Source: Protaetia brevitarsis
Lineage: Eukaryota > Arthropoda > Insecta > Coleoptera > Scarabaeidae
Length of the DNA stretch: 64,000 bases
NCBI GenBank assembly: GCA_004143645.1
Contig: RXPK01000073.1
Coordinates: 534,319-598,318 of the forward strand
Reading direction: 5' to 3'
Shown here one piece after another: positions 33,703-44,965 of this stretch. The position numbers were made by a program, and so were the translations under genes. How positions within the stretch are numbered: the first letter of the stretch is position 1; the number at the start of each line of letters is the position of its first letter. Below the pieces are notes generated by a model. It was not told where the DNA came from. It made no database searches and saw only the letters and a program-made list of their open reading frames with translations.

Positions 33703-34591
33703 TTAACCCGTTCAGGACGAGCGCCGTACTTTTGCATTTTGGGCTGCAGGAGTTTCGCGGCTGGTTCACGTTCATATACGGCATTTCTAACGTTATTGCC
33801 GGCCGAGTGCCGTACTTTTTTTTACTTTTTTTTTTTTATGGCTAACAAGTAAATAAAATACTTTATTGACAAAATGCGCGTTTATTAGTAGAAGTACATT
33901 TACTACACTTAACCCGCACTACCCCTAAAACAGGGATAGACGCAAAGAGCAACGCTACATTCTTTACACATAAACCTCATATCTTTTCTTTTTCGTTGTG
34001 CAAGTTTGGTGTTGGCACAGACATGGATCTTCATTGCGGCCTTTTCCTTGTGCTTCTGTTTGTGGAATCGGTCAGGAAAAATGCCTCCCTATCAGCCGCA
34101 GGGGATTATCAACTGTTGGAAGTCTTGCTCTCCGGGTTGACAGAGTGTGAAATTCTCCAATCATCTGAGATACAATTTGTAACCGAAAACTACTGAACGA
34201 CGCTTTTCTACTTGTTTTGATTTGGTATAAAATGTAAGAATTGTAAAGGCACAGATCTATCATGTTGAAGTATACCTTCTTGAACCACTTTATCGATTGC
34301 ACCCATTTTGCCGTTGTATTGTATGATGCACGCAGGTTTCATAACTTTGTGGTCACCAGTTTTGAAGTCGGTTTTGCGAGTTTCTGTCATATTTGCGGTG
34401 TCCACAAATGTTAGCATATGAACTGCACGTTTGTCGTACCACTTCAAGGCCAATATTTTGTCATTATGAGCTATTTTACAGTCTCCTTTTCCTACTGGTC
34501 CAAAATCAGGCATACCCCTTCTGTTTGTCCTAACAGTTCCACATCGCAAGTATCCATACTTGTAAAATATCATCCTTAAAATATTTCGCAA
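33703..34591 (-). mobile_element. piggyBac-type element, 3' half
   Basis: A TTAA at 33703-33706 is followed by CCCGTTCAGGACGAGCGCC, a typical piggyBac-like terminus. The word GAGYGCCGTAC is repeated inside (about 33719 and 33806). The encoded protein runs leftward toward this end. The other terminus is missing: near 34575 the element is joined to an unrelated spliced gene. Confidence 0.82.
33930..34591 (-). pseudogene. piggyBac transposase, C-terminal half
   Basis: From 34591 leftward: CGTVRTNRRGMPDF and KILALKWYDKRAVHML (DDE_Tnp_1_7 core), then KPACIIQYNGKMGAIDKVVQ. Here the family's catalytic-site Asp context (GGVD..DQ) is altered to GAIDKVVQ. SIKWFKKVYFNMIDLCLYNSYIL follows in another frame, and near 33940-34040 the Cys-rich tail CVCANTKLAQRKRK ... 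CKECSVALCVYPCF. The N-terminal half is absent. Frameshifts lie near 34250 and 34060. An inactive remnant, though the Cys-rich domain is well preserved. Confidence 0.82.
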
Positions 34592-35340
34592 TGAAGTTTA
34601 AACAAATTCCTGAAACAGTTCCTTCAACGGGCATCTCTACTCTTGTTTTCTCTTTGCCATATTTCACGATGTTGTCCGCCTTTGCAAAAATGTTGTTTGT
34701 TAAATCATCCAATTTCTTTTCTGTAAGCTTTTGAAAGTGCCACTTTATAAATACTTTATTAAACATAATTGGCCATTCTCTTTTAATGTCTTTAACTGAT
34801 GGCGGACTTACAATATTGTTTAAAAAATCTCTTTGTTTGGTGTATGCCTACTGGAGAAGGCATACACAATCCAGGAAACTGTCTGTAATCTGTTCAGTGT
34901 TTAGCAGAGAATTGAGTTTATTTTTAAGAGTCAAGTCTACTGCCAATGGTTTACGCACTGGTGCCCAATTGGAGCATGCCGCTGAAATGTTTCGTTTCTT
35001 TTTCAAAAAAAAAAAAAAAAACGGAACGGTACAGCTGTTTCAGCGCGCTGTATGTATGTGGTCGTCTTATGTAGGATGCTCTTTCGTATAACTTATTGTA
35101 GAAAGTTCCGTTCTCATCGACAACTGTTCCATCGGAATTCAAAACCAGCCCCACACCGTCAATTTGCAATTTTTCTGAGGCTAAAAAACAAAATAATGTA
35201 CTACTTTACTAGATAAAAGTACAAAAGCAGCGATCATACCTTTTGCAATTAATTGCAGGTAAATGTCTGAGTCCTCCTCAGCGACCATCACCTTCTTTAC
35301 TCTGGTACAATTCCATACTTTGAAAAGATGCATTCTGAAA
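34592..35340 (-). pseudogene. Unrecognised spliced gene fragment joined to piggyBac
   Basis: The minus strand reads VMVAEEDSDIYLQLIAK, then a GT..AG intron (35240 to about 35181), then SEKLQIDGVGLVLNSDGTVVDENGTFYNKLYERASYIRR and HTYSALKQLYR. After a poly-A/T run and frame changes it continues KPLAVDLTLKNKLNSLLN, PSVKDIKREWPIMFNKVF, EKKLDDLTNNIF, and VEMPVEGTVSGICLNFIAKYF. It stops exactly where the piggyBac core begins (about 34575). The family is not known to me; the clean intron and long readable stretches suggest a genuine multi-exon gene or large transposon ORF. Confidence 0.45.
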
Positions 35341-35344
35341 AAAG

Positions 35345-36465
35345 TAAAGAGCAGAAAATTCCATCGTTGTGAAAAAGAAGATGATTTATGCAATTTAATA
35401 ATTCTAAATGCTCTTGGTACGGAAAACTTTAATTCAGTTACAAAATTAGAACATATATATTGTTATGGAATATATGCTCGATACTATTTAAATGTAAAGT
35501 TACTATTTTACTTAGTTATATATTAGAACTAATTAGATATAATAGATCAACTGAAAGGATATAAAATGTAGCAAGCAGACAGCCAGAGATGTCCAGGTGA
35601 TGTAGGAAATGCTCTGGATTTGGGCAAGTTTCTTCAAGGGCATTTTCTTCAGAATATTCCCTTCAGGAAGAAAGATGGTCAGCAGTGATATACCTACACA
35701 TCGAAAATGAATATTAGAATTTGAATAGTATATTTTTACAATAGATATTGACGGATCAAATTTGGATCCAAGTTCAATTCAATTTTTTTTTTACAGTTTC
35801 AATTTCATTTAAATTTAGTCTAATAATGTTTGTATATGCATTGGCAGTCCAATTGCTTTGATATGTTAACAGAAAGACATGGAAAATTGCTGAAAATTCG
35901 GTTTCGTAACAATTCTACGTGTATAAATGGTTGCCAACTTTTTGTGTACAGTAAGGAATTTTAAGATTGTTAATTTTACATAGTAATAAGTGTTTTAAAA
36001 ATTTTAAATGTATTGTCTATCCGAGATACTGTACACTTCAATATTTTATTGTAATGATTACTATTTATTTTTATTTCGTTTAAACATTCGACAGTCCATT
36101 CGGTCACATGGGCATTTTCATGTATAAAACAATGCATATTCCCCTCATTTCGGTTAAATTAACGCACATTATGCGACAGTTGGACTCCATGTCGAAGACA
36201 ATCGCTTTCAAGTCGGCTAAATTTTTCAATTCGAAACCATTCAATAGCCGACCTTGGTCAGAGCCAGACGTGTCTCAATTTGTTTCGTAAAATTTAACGG
36301 CAATTTTGATAAAATCCAAGTTTATCTTAAATTACAACCTTAAAAATAATTGTTATTGGTTAAACAAAGTTCATCACATAAATATTATCCAAATTACCTA
36401 CAACTTTTTGGGTAATTTTTACAACACAACTTATTTAGTGCTACAGCAAGATCGAATTGTAAAAT
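35345..36465. other. No recognisable gene
   Basis: AT-rich. Short frames at 35263-35526 and 36108-36290 show no domain. Nothing else supported. Confidence 0.35.
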
Positions 36466-36789
36466 TTAACCTTCAAATACATCATGCGCAATACAAGGCA
36501 GAAGTTCATGATGACATACATGATAGTGGTTAAGCAAATTTAAAATGGAATCAGATTTTAGTTCCCGATATGGCGCATCCTGCATCTGTACCATATTAAC
36601 ATCAAACATATACGATTCCTTTGTAGGTCGTTGGCAAATTCGTGTAATATGAGTATTGTCATCGACCTTATTAATGTAACAATAACGACAAAAATAGACT
36701 GATAAATTAAAATTTTCGTTAAAACCGCCAATTAGGCTGTCCAGAACACGTGACCTTTGAGCTGTCAATATGGCCGCTTGTAGGCACAC
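36466..36789 (-). pseudogene. Fragment of a widespread transposon-like protein (IGGFxENF / IAHDVFEG)
   Basis: The 107-codon frame contains SLIGGFNENFNLSVYFCRYC (two Cys), HITRICQRPTKESYMFDV, then SILNLLNHYHVCHHELLPCIAHDVFEG. From memory of insect genomes, proteins with GDNLGSH.IGGF.ENF and PPC..HD.FEG blocks are abundant, repeated and unnamed. I treat this as a transposon-derived fragment, possibly of the CMC type. Only the middle of the protein is present. Confidence 0.5.
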
Positions 36790-36918
36790 AAACAGTTGTT
36801 GGTTGTTGGTTATTGTTTGTCGTTAATAGTTACCCCTAGTTATCCATTTGCTTCGGTTTGTGCTGTTTGTGTAGAGTTTAAAAAGATAAATAATGGCTTG
36901 TAGCAATAAAAGTGACTA

Positions 36919-37000
36919 CAGTGGGCCCTCTTTTAACCGGCATTCTAAGAACCGGCACGTTCTATTAACCGGCGTCGGTCGAGCGACGCATGATCGGCTG
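36919..37000 (+). repeat. Isolated pogo/Tigger-like terminus
   Basis: CAGTGGGCCCTCTTTTAACCGG after a TA (36917-36918), followed by further AACCGGC words, looks like the 5' terminus of a Tigger-type element. No matching right end was found nearby, so it is a relic or a truncated copy. Confidence 0.5.
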
Positions 37001-37785
37001 TTTCCGTCGCGATTCGGGCGCTCACCAGGGGGAAGTAGCCGTCATTGAACTCGGCTGTGTACGCCATTTTCTCTCTCAATTAGCATCTCCTGTGTCCAAC
37101 AACACAACGTTCAGTACTTAGTCTCCAGTGTTTCCCAGTTTTACTTGTTCTTGTTTTTATTCGCTTAGTATTAACGTGAGTATTAATGAATGAGCAGTAA
37201 CTTTAAGTGATTTTTTAATCTACATATAAATATATTTATTTTATCATTGACGCAATGTTTTGTTGTAATATGTTAGTCAACCTAACAATAATCAGTGATA
37301 TTCAGACAAAGAGGTTTTAGTCATATTTTAAACAATTTTCAATGCGAATATAATTTAAATTTATTAAAGTAAATTTTTTTTCTAAAAGATTTTTGTGAAG
37401 ATAAATGTAGGTACTTATATGTGTTATCAACAGATGACGCATTATTTCAGTTATTTTTAGTTTCCCTTTCTCCTTTAAATTACCCGTCAACCTTTTTATA
37501 TATGACTGGCGTAGATTGTGGGAGTACGTGTGTTGAGTGGTAGTACGTTGGTAAGTAGCATAAAACATTATTTTTGTTATATTTACATGTAGCTATAATC
37601 GTCCTAAATCTTAACCTGTAGGCACAATTACTGTTAATACATAGTCTAATGGATTTATAAACTGTGTAGTTGTTGTGGTAGTTTATGTACGTGCTATTTT
37701 GACGTGCATTGATTCTTATGCGATTCGTAGAGACGACTTAATCGTTTTAATGTCGCTGAAACGGCAAATGGGATACATGTTATGA

Positions 37786-37880
37786 TAACGTCAACGTTAA
37801 CACACTTTAACGGATTTTCCTATGGTTACAGTACGGAAAATCCGTTAAAAAGTTTTTTAACGTCGACGTTGTGGTAGCAA
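37786..37880. repeat. Hairpin-forming inverted repeat
   Basis: ACGTCAACGTTAA...TTTAACGGATTTTCC is followed after a 14-bp loop by its inverted partner GGAAAATCCGTTAAA...TTAACGTCGACGT. This is probably a MITE core; weaker inverted similarity (GGGATACATG against CATCATAACCCC) extends outward to about 37760 and 37905. Confidence 0.6.
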
Positions 37881-39599
37881 AAAAGATACATCATAACCCC
37901 CATTAACATTTAGCATGAATGCTTTTGAGATGACTGTAGACTGCTTGCCTAGTCTTTTCTGCTCTCCATTAGAGTACTTTTTTTTTCTATTTTCTAAATT
38001 TGTTTATATGTCGTAGCTTACTTAACATGTTACTCTGAATATTTTAAATTGTCAAAGGAGAATTTAAAACCAGATAATTACGCACATCTTATACAGAGTA
38101 AGTATTCGCCAGGAAGATAAAGAATAAAATTATCAACGTACAAATTTTAGAATTTGTAAGCCCCAATGATAAAACAAGAAGATTGATAATTTCAGATGAT
38201 GCAGAAGCAGAAAGCTTATTAGACAAGGTAATGTTGGCATTTCACTTTATTTTTTACGTTTTATATTGTACCTACTTTTTTTTAGTTCGTCCGGCCAATA
38301 GGTCATCTTCTGACGATGGTAAGTTAATCCTAAAGTATGAATACCGAAATGTGCTGTATACCTATGATAGCAATATACATTTTGCAGATAGTAAAACTGC
38401 ATCACATCCCAAGCTTCCTGTGGATGGTATGTAATATCCAAAATTACAAAAAAAATGTACAGCTGATGTGTATATCCTTTATAGATGATGATCCACCGAA
38501 TTCTGAGACTTATATTTTAGATACCGTGGAGATGAAAAAGTCATATGCGGTACAAACTACACCAGAAATCTTGGACATCCCACCGTTTGGTGGTCATGAA
38601 TTTCAGATTGTCCCAAATAAAGGTATGTTAGTCTACAAAAGTTAAACATTAGATACACTTAATTTGTAGATGTAATTTCATAATTCACATGTTTGCTCCG
38701 TACGAATATGTGCATATCTATGCATACGTTCGCAATAACATGAAAAAAGCATGAAGTTGGTATCCCTAAAAGCAACTGTTGCTTTGAATTCTAATGTATT
38801 GATATAATTTTTCAAATTTAAATTTTAATCAAGGCCGAGATTAACTTGTTACAAGAAAGGTTTTCTGTTATCGAAAGGGCAATAAACAAGGATTCCCAAG
38901 TAGTGACAGGGCTGAAAGGATTAGATATTCCATTTTAACACCACTGAAGAACTTGAGGATTTTGATAAAAAATTATTGAATGAAAATTTTTATAAGGACG
39001 TGGTAATTATATTTCTCTTGTAGAAAAGATTGGCTAATAAGGCGTGTTTCTTATGGTAGTTAAATTATACTGCGAATATCGGGGGTTGGATTTTAAACAC
39101 TTCACGAGAAGATCCTCAGGAAGATACTTTTCGAATGATCTAGGACGAATTTGTTCATGGACCGGACAAAAACATAGTTATCGATTAAAGGACCTAAAAT
39201 TGTCCGAGTTAATAAGAGATAAATACATGATAGGGGAGAGTAACCCAAGATGGGATAGTTCCCAAGACGAGACGGTCATTATTTTAGAAGCATGTGTGTG
39301 CACGTGTGGCGGACATCTACCTTGTAGCATTAAAAGCTCTTGATTCGGTCGTGTCCACGCTTGAACGACACGCGGCCATTCCACCTGTAGCGTCAAAGAG
39401 GGCAGTTTGTTAGTGTTTACATATTTTTTTTTGAAATATTTCTTCGCAATAAAATATTGTATTATCAACAAACGGTAAGTTAACTATAAATTTAATGTCC
39501 GTAGTTCATAGGATTACTTAAAGCCATGGTATTTCCATATAAAATATTTACCTATAGGATTTTTATTAAATAGAGGTTATATTTTTTACAAAATGGTGC

Positions 39600-39660
39600 A
39601 CGTTTCCTAAGATGGGACATTGGAAATTTCCCAAGTCGAGGCGTCCCATCTTGGGAATCC
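39600..39660. promoter_or_regulatory. Left subterminal CCCATCTTGGG-type repeats
   Basis: Besides the terminal copy, CCTAAGATGGGAC, TCCCAAGTCGAGGCG and TCCCATCTTGGGAA follow each other at about 39606-39657 in both orientations. They are the same word as the terminal repeat core and are likely transposase-binding sites. Confidence 0.65.
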
Positions 39661-39856
39661 AAAATACATCATCAGTGTTTTTTTAATAATTATGTTTTAC
39701 AATTTTTACATTTGTGTTTTATGTTGTGTTTTGGGGTTTTGGGTTGATTTTCCAATGTTTTAATCTCGATATAAAATTAATGTAGGTATGTACTACCTAA
39801 TATGAAAAATAGTGATATGAAAATATTGAGTCAATTTGCAGCTTTTTTTTCTATTA

Positions 39857-41667
39857 CAGATGTTCAAAAGAGATTCCTACTATAAAAGAAAAACTGATCG
39901 TGGAAAATGGTCCGTTCAAGATATGAAAATTGCTGTAGAAAAAGTACGAAACCGGGAACTGTCGGTTCGAGATGCTGCCGACCAGTATAATGTACCGAAA
40001 AGTACGCTGCAAAAGACGATTACAAATAAAAATAAATTGTGAATGAAAACGAAAAATATCTTGGCGGTTTAGAAAAGTTTTTACTGATGAACAAGAAATG
40101 AGATAGTGGAATATATTATTGAAATGGAAAAAATTTTTGGAATAACCTATAAAGAACTTCGCCAGTTGGCATTTGATTTTGCCCATGCCAATAAAATTCC
40201 TAACACTTTTAATAAAGATAAAAAAATGGCATCTAAGAAAATGGATACGGGTTTCTCCGTCGGCATAAAAATATTTCTCTCAGAAAACCAGACACATATA
40301 CCTAGAGCAAATTTAATGAAAAATATCACTCACCCGACAGAATTGGGAACGTTGATGAGACCGGGTTAAACACCGTCCAGAAATTGTCTAAGTTCTTGCT
40401 CAGAGGGACAAAAAGCAAGTTGGAGGTTTGACAAGCGCTGAAAGAGGAGTCAATGTTACTGTAATTTCTTCTATGAGTGCAAGTGACATTTTCTTGCGCC
40501 TGGTTTTATATTTCCCAGGAAGCAAATTAACCGGAGCTGATGGATAATGCACCAAACGGTAGTCCGGCTTTCCCACAAGACAAAGGATGGATGGATCGTG
40601 AGGTATTTTTACCAGTTTATGAAATATTTTGTCGAACAACCAGACCGTCGAAGGGGTGCCCGATTCTTATTATCTGGACGGCCACTGTTCACATACAAAA
40701 AGTTTTAAACGTTATAAACTTTTGTCGCGAAAATGGCGTATTTTTATTATGCCTACCGCCGCATTGTACACATAAAATGCAACCGCTGGACGTTTGTTAT
40801 TTTAAATCATTTATTGAGTTACTACGATTTGTATCTACTAGGTGGCTAAAAAGTCATTGCAGTCGTACCTTCGGACTCTATCAAATTGCAGGTGCTGTTA
40901 CAGAAGCGTTCGCATTAAGCATCATGTGTACAAACTGCGGTAAATGGGTTTCGAGTAACTGGGATTTGGCCCTTTAATAAGGTATATTCCAGGATTGGGA
41001 ATTTGCACCCTCTAAAACGACCGAGATGCAAGAAAATGCATTACCAACCATACCTCAAGCCATCAGAGTTAATCGGGGTAAAACGTCTACGTCCACAAAT
41101 ACAACATTGTATGATAGGAATCCAACTCCTTCAACGTCGAAACAATTGGCTTCGATTTCAGATGGAAGCATCAGCGATTCCGAAGACGACCAACCTATAT
41201 CAACTCTTGTAACGAAGTGGAAAAACCAAATAACTCCTAAACAGGTCTTGTTGCAAAAGGTAAAAGTAACTGACATAAGTCCCCTACCAAAAGCAATGAA
41301 AAAACAAGGAAAGACTTCTTCTAGACGTTCACTGAAATCCACGGTACTCACAGAATCGCCATACAAAACTGAGTTAGAAGCATCGCAGGCCACACTTGAT
41401 AAGAAAAATACTAAATCTGCTAAACGGGCTCTAACTATTGATGATAATAATAACCGGAGTGCTCAAAAGTCAGAGATTAAAGATACGATCGACAATAATT
41501 TAATCACCACAACTGATGATGATGATACCAGTTGCACTGTATGTGGAGAAAAGTACGCAGAGAGTAACGAAGACTGGTACAATTGCCATTTATGTTCAGA
41601 GTGGGCTCACGAGTGTTGTGGAGTAATGGATGATTCGTATTTTACCTGTCGCAGTTGTGAAATGTAA
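39857..41667 (+). pseudogene. pogo/psq transposase with C-terminal PHD-like finger
   Basis: Order of parts: a psq helix-turn-helix (MFKRDSYYKRKTDRGKWS, NRELSVRDAADQYNVPKSTL) at 39857-40040; a helical segment near 40106-40270 (ITYKELRQLAFDFAHANKIP, FLSENQTHI); and DDE_1. DDE_1 comprises NVDETGLN at 40342, KKQVGGLTSAERGVNVTV, GSKLTGADG, PVLLIWTA-like and HCTHKMQPLDVCYFKSF near 40770. A 200-residue low-complexity basic linker follows (41026-41500), then CTVCGEKYAESNEDWYNC ... C.EWAHECCG ... C.SC, a PHD-like zinc finger ending the protein at 41667. At least four frameshifts interrupt the DDE domain. The second Asp (usually LDGHYSH) reads WTATVHIQ, so it is catalytically dead. The linker and finger are one long clean frame. 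Confidence 0.8.
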
Positions 41668-41755
41668 TGTCCCTTCTTGGGACACCCGTCGACCCATCTT
41701 AAGAGACCGGCTTCCTAAGATAATGTCCCATCTTAGGAAGCCGTTTTTTTTTTAA
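41665..41755. promoter_or_regulatory. Right subterminal CCCATCTTGGG-type repeats
   Basis: GTCCCTTCTTGGGAC, CCCATCTTAAGAG, CTTCCTAAGATAATG and GTCCCATCTTAGGAAG cluster right after the stop codon, again in both orientations and mirroring those at the left end. Confidence 0.65.
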
Positions 41756-42145
41756 ATTAAAAATAGGCCTTTTCGTTCATTTGTTTATTATTTGTATTAT
41801 TAAGATAAGTTATAATTAGCATATAGTTTCACTTTATTATAATAAAGTTTTTTCAATATATATAGATTTTTCGAATTTTTACTTTTGAATAAAACTGTCC
41901 CATCTTGGGTTACTCTCCCCTACATATGTATTTTGAACGTAATATTAACATAAATAGTTTTTAGAAGCTGTAATGGTTAATTACACCATCTGTCAGTGCG
42001 AGTTGGAAACAGCAATAAAGGAATGGTTTCGACATTCTAACACACGTTTCAAACGCTTAAGTAAAGAGTCTTCTAATAGTATATTTATTGTTTATGTAAA
42101 TGTTTGCTTTTGTTACAAATTTGGAATTTTAATCACAGTTTGAGT

Positions 42146-44965
42146 ATGGATCCGGTTCTTCACGGTAAGTAGTTCATAATGTTTTCTTACTAACAACTAT
42201 TACATTTTGTTTGGTATGTTTGAGGATTTTCTTCTTAGCGTACTCTCTATCCATTAAAATGAAAATAATACATACTTACAACACAGTTATAAAAATAGAC
42301 CTAGTTAGACCCGCACTAATTTTTATGTTGGAAGACAGGTAATATATTAAAGTATTTGTACACAAAAAAATGGCTGCGCCTTTTTGAAATATTTGCAATT
42401 AAAGTTAGTTGCTGAAAAGTAACAAAAATAGCGATTATCACATTACGTCTTTTTTTTCCAAATAATTTAATTGATTTTCGAGTTTTCCAGCACTTATGTA
42501 TTACTATTTTTGGAAAATAATCTTAATATTCTTGAAGTTATTTACTCTTGGGTGATTAATAAAGGAAATCGAAAAACAGCTAATTGAAGCAAATATGTAC
42601 TTTTGTAAATTACAATTCCTTTTTCATTTCGACTGTCAACAGTCGTTCACAAGATATCAAAACTACTTTGTAAAGATTTTTGACAATTGAAAAAAAGACT
42701 ATTGACAGTCGAAATGTCATTTGAAAATTAAATTTGAATTTACAAAAGTAAATATCAGCTCAAATTAGCTGCATTTAGGTTCCCTTCAAAATACTTTTAC
42801 TTCTGGTTGTGATTAGACGGTAGTAGTTATTGTAAATGTGTATTATTGTACTTTAAATTTTATTTTTATTTACTTATTTCTATTAAAAGCAAGAAGATGA
42901 AACTGACTAGCATGAGTATGTTTGAAATATGCCAAAAAAAACAAACTAAATTCCAATTTAACCGTGAAATGAACACGTTGTCAACGTTATTTTCAACCAA
43001 CTGGATATTCAGGACTTGTCAGAAATTATTGAAAAAGATATACGGCACGATATATATCGACTGTGTAGCAAAATTACGGAACGCTGAAGAGATTGTTGTA
43101 GGAGAAAGGAACGATTTATATCAAAAAATAGTGTCCGGCTAAATGAATGCATAAAACTGTCGCATAAAGTCTTGGCGAATAGGGCATTGCTTAATATACC
43201 GAAAGCAACAGGAAGACCCGAAATTGCTTTTGACGAAAGCAGCGAGAGAACAAAACGCAGAAAAACTGGAGAACTTCGCGAAAAGTTTGCTACTACCGAA
43301 CTTGTGCAACCCAAATGATTTTGCGATCGTCTGGACAAAAGGAATCTTTTAATGGAAGTTACCAATACAACACCTACACGTGCTTCTAGAATAAGAAAAG
43401 CATGGTCAAACGCAACATTTATAATTCCTTATTCTTCAGATAAAGCACTGTCTTTATTTGTGACAACAGGCCTAACAAAGAACCAATATATAGCAATTCG
43501 AACTCGTGCTAAAGTTAGACATGCCAACATATGTCCTAGCTACCCTCATATTAGAAGTGCCAAAGAGCGATGTTATCCTGGTAAAGAATCGGTTATTGTT
43601 ACCGATACTTTGGTAGAAGTAAAATTACAAGCACTCTTAGATCATACTTGTTTAAGAATACTGGAGGCACAAAGGCCTGTGATAAAAACTTTATCAGAAA
43701 ATTCTTTGGGAGATGACATTGATTTCAAAGTGGGGATTCGACGGAAGTACTGGACATAGCCAATATAAACAAAAAAGTTCAGAAGACATGCAAGACAGTG
43801 GTATGTTTATTACTTCATTTGTTCCCCTGCAATTGTTTACCACTACAGGAAACTTAAAAACAATTATCTGGCAAAATCCAAGTTCATCTTCAACCAGATA
43901 TTGCAGGCCCTTACGGATGCAGTTTGTAAAGGAAACAACAGCTATTTCTCGGCAAGAAATTTCATTAAGACCAGATATCTCTGTTATACCCACTCAAGCC
44001 AATATACAAAATAGAAGTTTTTCGGTCACGCATCAACAGGCCATGACAATGGTCGACGGAAAAATATGCAACGCAGCTGCTGATACAAAGTCTGCGCAAG
44101 TATGTTTCATCTGCAAAACGACGCCAAAAGAGATGAATAATCTAAAAGCTATTGAAAAGAAACCTGCAGATGTATCCACCTACAGATTTGGATTATCCAC
44201 ACTACATGCATGGATTAGGTTTTTTGAATGCTTTCTGCATATATCGTATAGGTTGTATATACAAAAAATGCCAAATACGTGCTGGAGACAAAAATATTGC
44301 AGAAAAAAAGTAAAAGGCTGTTCAATCGTTATTTAAGGCAAAATTTGCTTTGATTATTGATCAGGTAAGGGCCAGGAGGACGCGGGACAACAAGTGATGG
44401 CAATACGGCCACACGGTTTTTTGCCCATTATAAATAATCCGCGGAGATAACTAGTGTGGATGAAGAACTCATTCGACGATCCGCAGTTATATTACAGGCC
44501 ATAACATCAGGCCTTGATATCAACACCACTGCTTTTGATAAATATGCTCAGGAAACAGCGAGCCTTTTTGTAACGCTGTATCCTTGGTTTTATATGCCAG
44601 CGAGCGTCCATAAAATCTTGAAGCACGGGTCGCACATTATATACCACGCACTTCTACCCATAGGCCAACTATCCGAAGAGGCACAAGAATGTCGAAATAA
44701 GGACATCAAACACTATCGGCGAAGTCATTCAAGAAAAACGTCAGGAACAGCTACCAATGAAGATATTTTTTATTTGTTATTGGTTTCTTCAGATCCTTTA
44801 ATGACAAAGGCTCGCCCCACCATCTCGAAGGAAGCACAAAACATTTGCACCTGATGTGTTAAGTTTAATTAAATGTCTGGATGTTGTAGACGATTCGTTT
44901 TCAGATGTCTCATCTAATGTAAGCGATCTTGAGAACTCATTTGACAGTGACGTTGATAGTAATTA
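42146..44965 (+). pseudogene. RAG1/Transib-like DDE transposase gene, decayed
   Basis: A short first exon MDPVLH with donor GTAAGT (42146-42165) seems to splice to about 42890. Downstream pieces: GRPEIAFDESSERTKRRKTG (in a shifted frame, about 43210); TTPTRASRIRKAWSN and a 135-codon frame (43352-43759); then KWGFDGSTGHSQYKQ, SFVPLQL, WQNPSSSSTRYCRPLRMQF, TMVDGKICNA and CFICKTTPKEMNNL (43713-44336), with FGLSTLHAWIRFFECFLHISY. The last frame (44456-44854) has VHKILKHGSHIIYHALLPIG and LSEEAQECRNKDIKHYRRSH. The order and spacing match the RAG1 core: FDG as the first Asp site, P.S...C+PL, the C..C..T zinc pair, HK.L.H..II, and SEG.E..NK as the Glu site. Homology is inferred from these motifs only. 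Frames are broken in at least four places. Confidence 0.55.
42561..42790. mobile_element. Hairpin MITE, ~230 bp, inside the RAG1-like gene's intron
   Basis: CAGCTAATTGAAGC...TACTTTTGTAAATT...CATTTCGACTGTCAA at 42578-42650 is repeated inverted at 42705-42772 (TTGACAGTCGAAATG...AATTTACAAAAGTA...AATTAGCTG). The outer parts AAAGGAAATCGAAAAA and AAGGGAACCTAAATG also pair. No coding capacity. Confidence 0.75.

Larger units (their letters stand above)
39233..41920 (+). mobile_element. Complete pogo-superfamily (psq-type) element, 2688 bp
   Basis: The 28-bp inverted repeats (39233-39260 and 41893-41920) start GGGGAGAGTAACCCAAGATG and differ at one position. They are flanked by TA (39231-39232 and 41921-41922), the target used by this superfamily. 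Many extra copies of the core CCCAAGATGGGA lie just inside each end. One transposase gene lies on the plus strand. It sits in the last intron of DUF4806 gene 1, three to ten bases past the exon. Confidence 0.94.
38151..42110 (+). pseudogene. DUF4806-type gene 1, multi-exon, split by a pogo element
   Basis: Exons with GT..AG borders: 38151-38227 (FVSPNDKTRRL ... SLLDK), 38286-38318 (FVRPANRSSSD), 38388-38426, 38485-38622 (ending GHEFQIVPNK), then 38834-39225. The last carries a helical stretch (EINLLQERFSVIERAIN), GLDIPF.TTEEL, and the DUF4806 core: FTRRSSGRYFSNDLGRICSW, TGQKHSYRLKDLKLSELI. After a pogo insertion the terminal exon from 41965 gives EAVMVNYTICQCELETAIK and WFRHSNTRFKRLSKES. DUF4806 (Pfam PF16064) has no known function. 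A frameshift at about 38937 and the doubtful donor near 39223 suggest decay. The first exon was not located. Confidence 0.7.
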
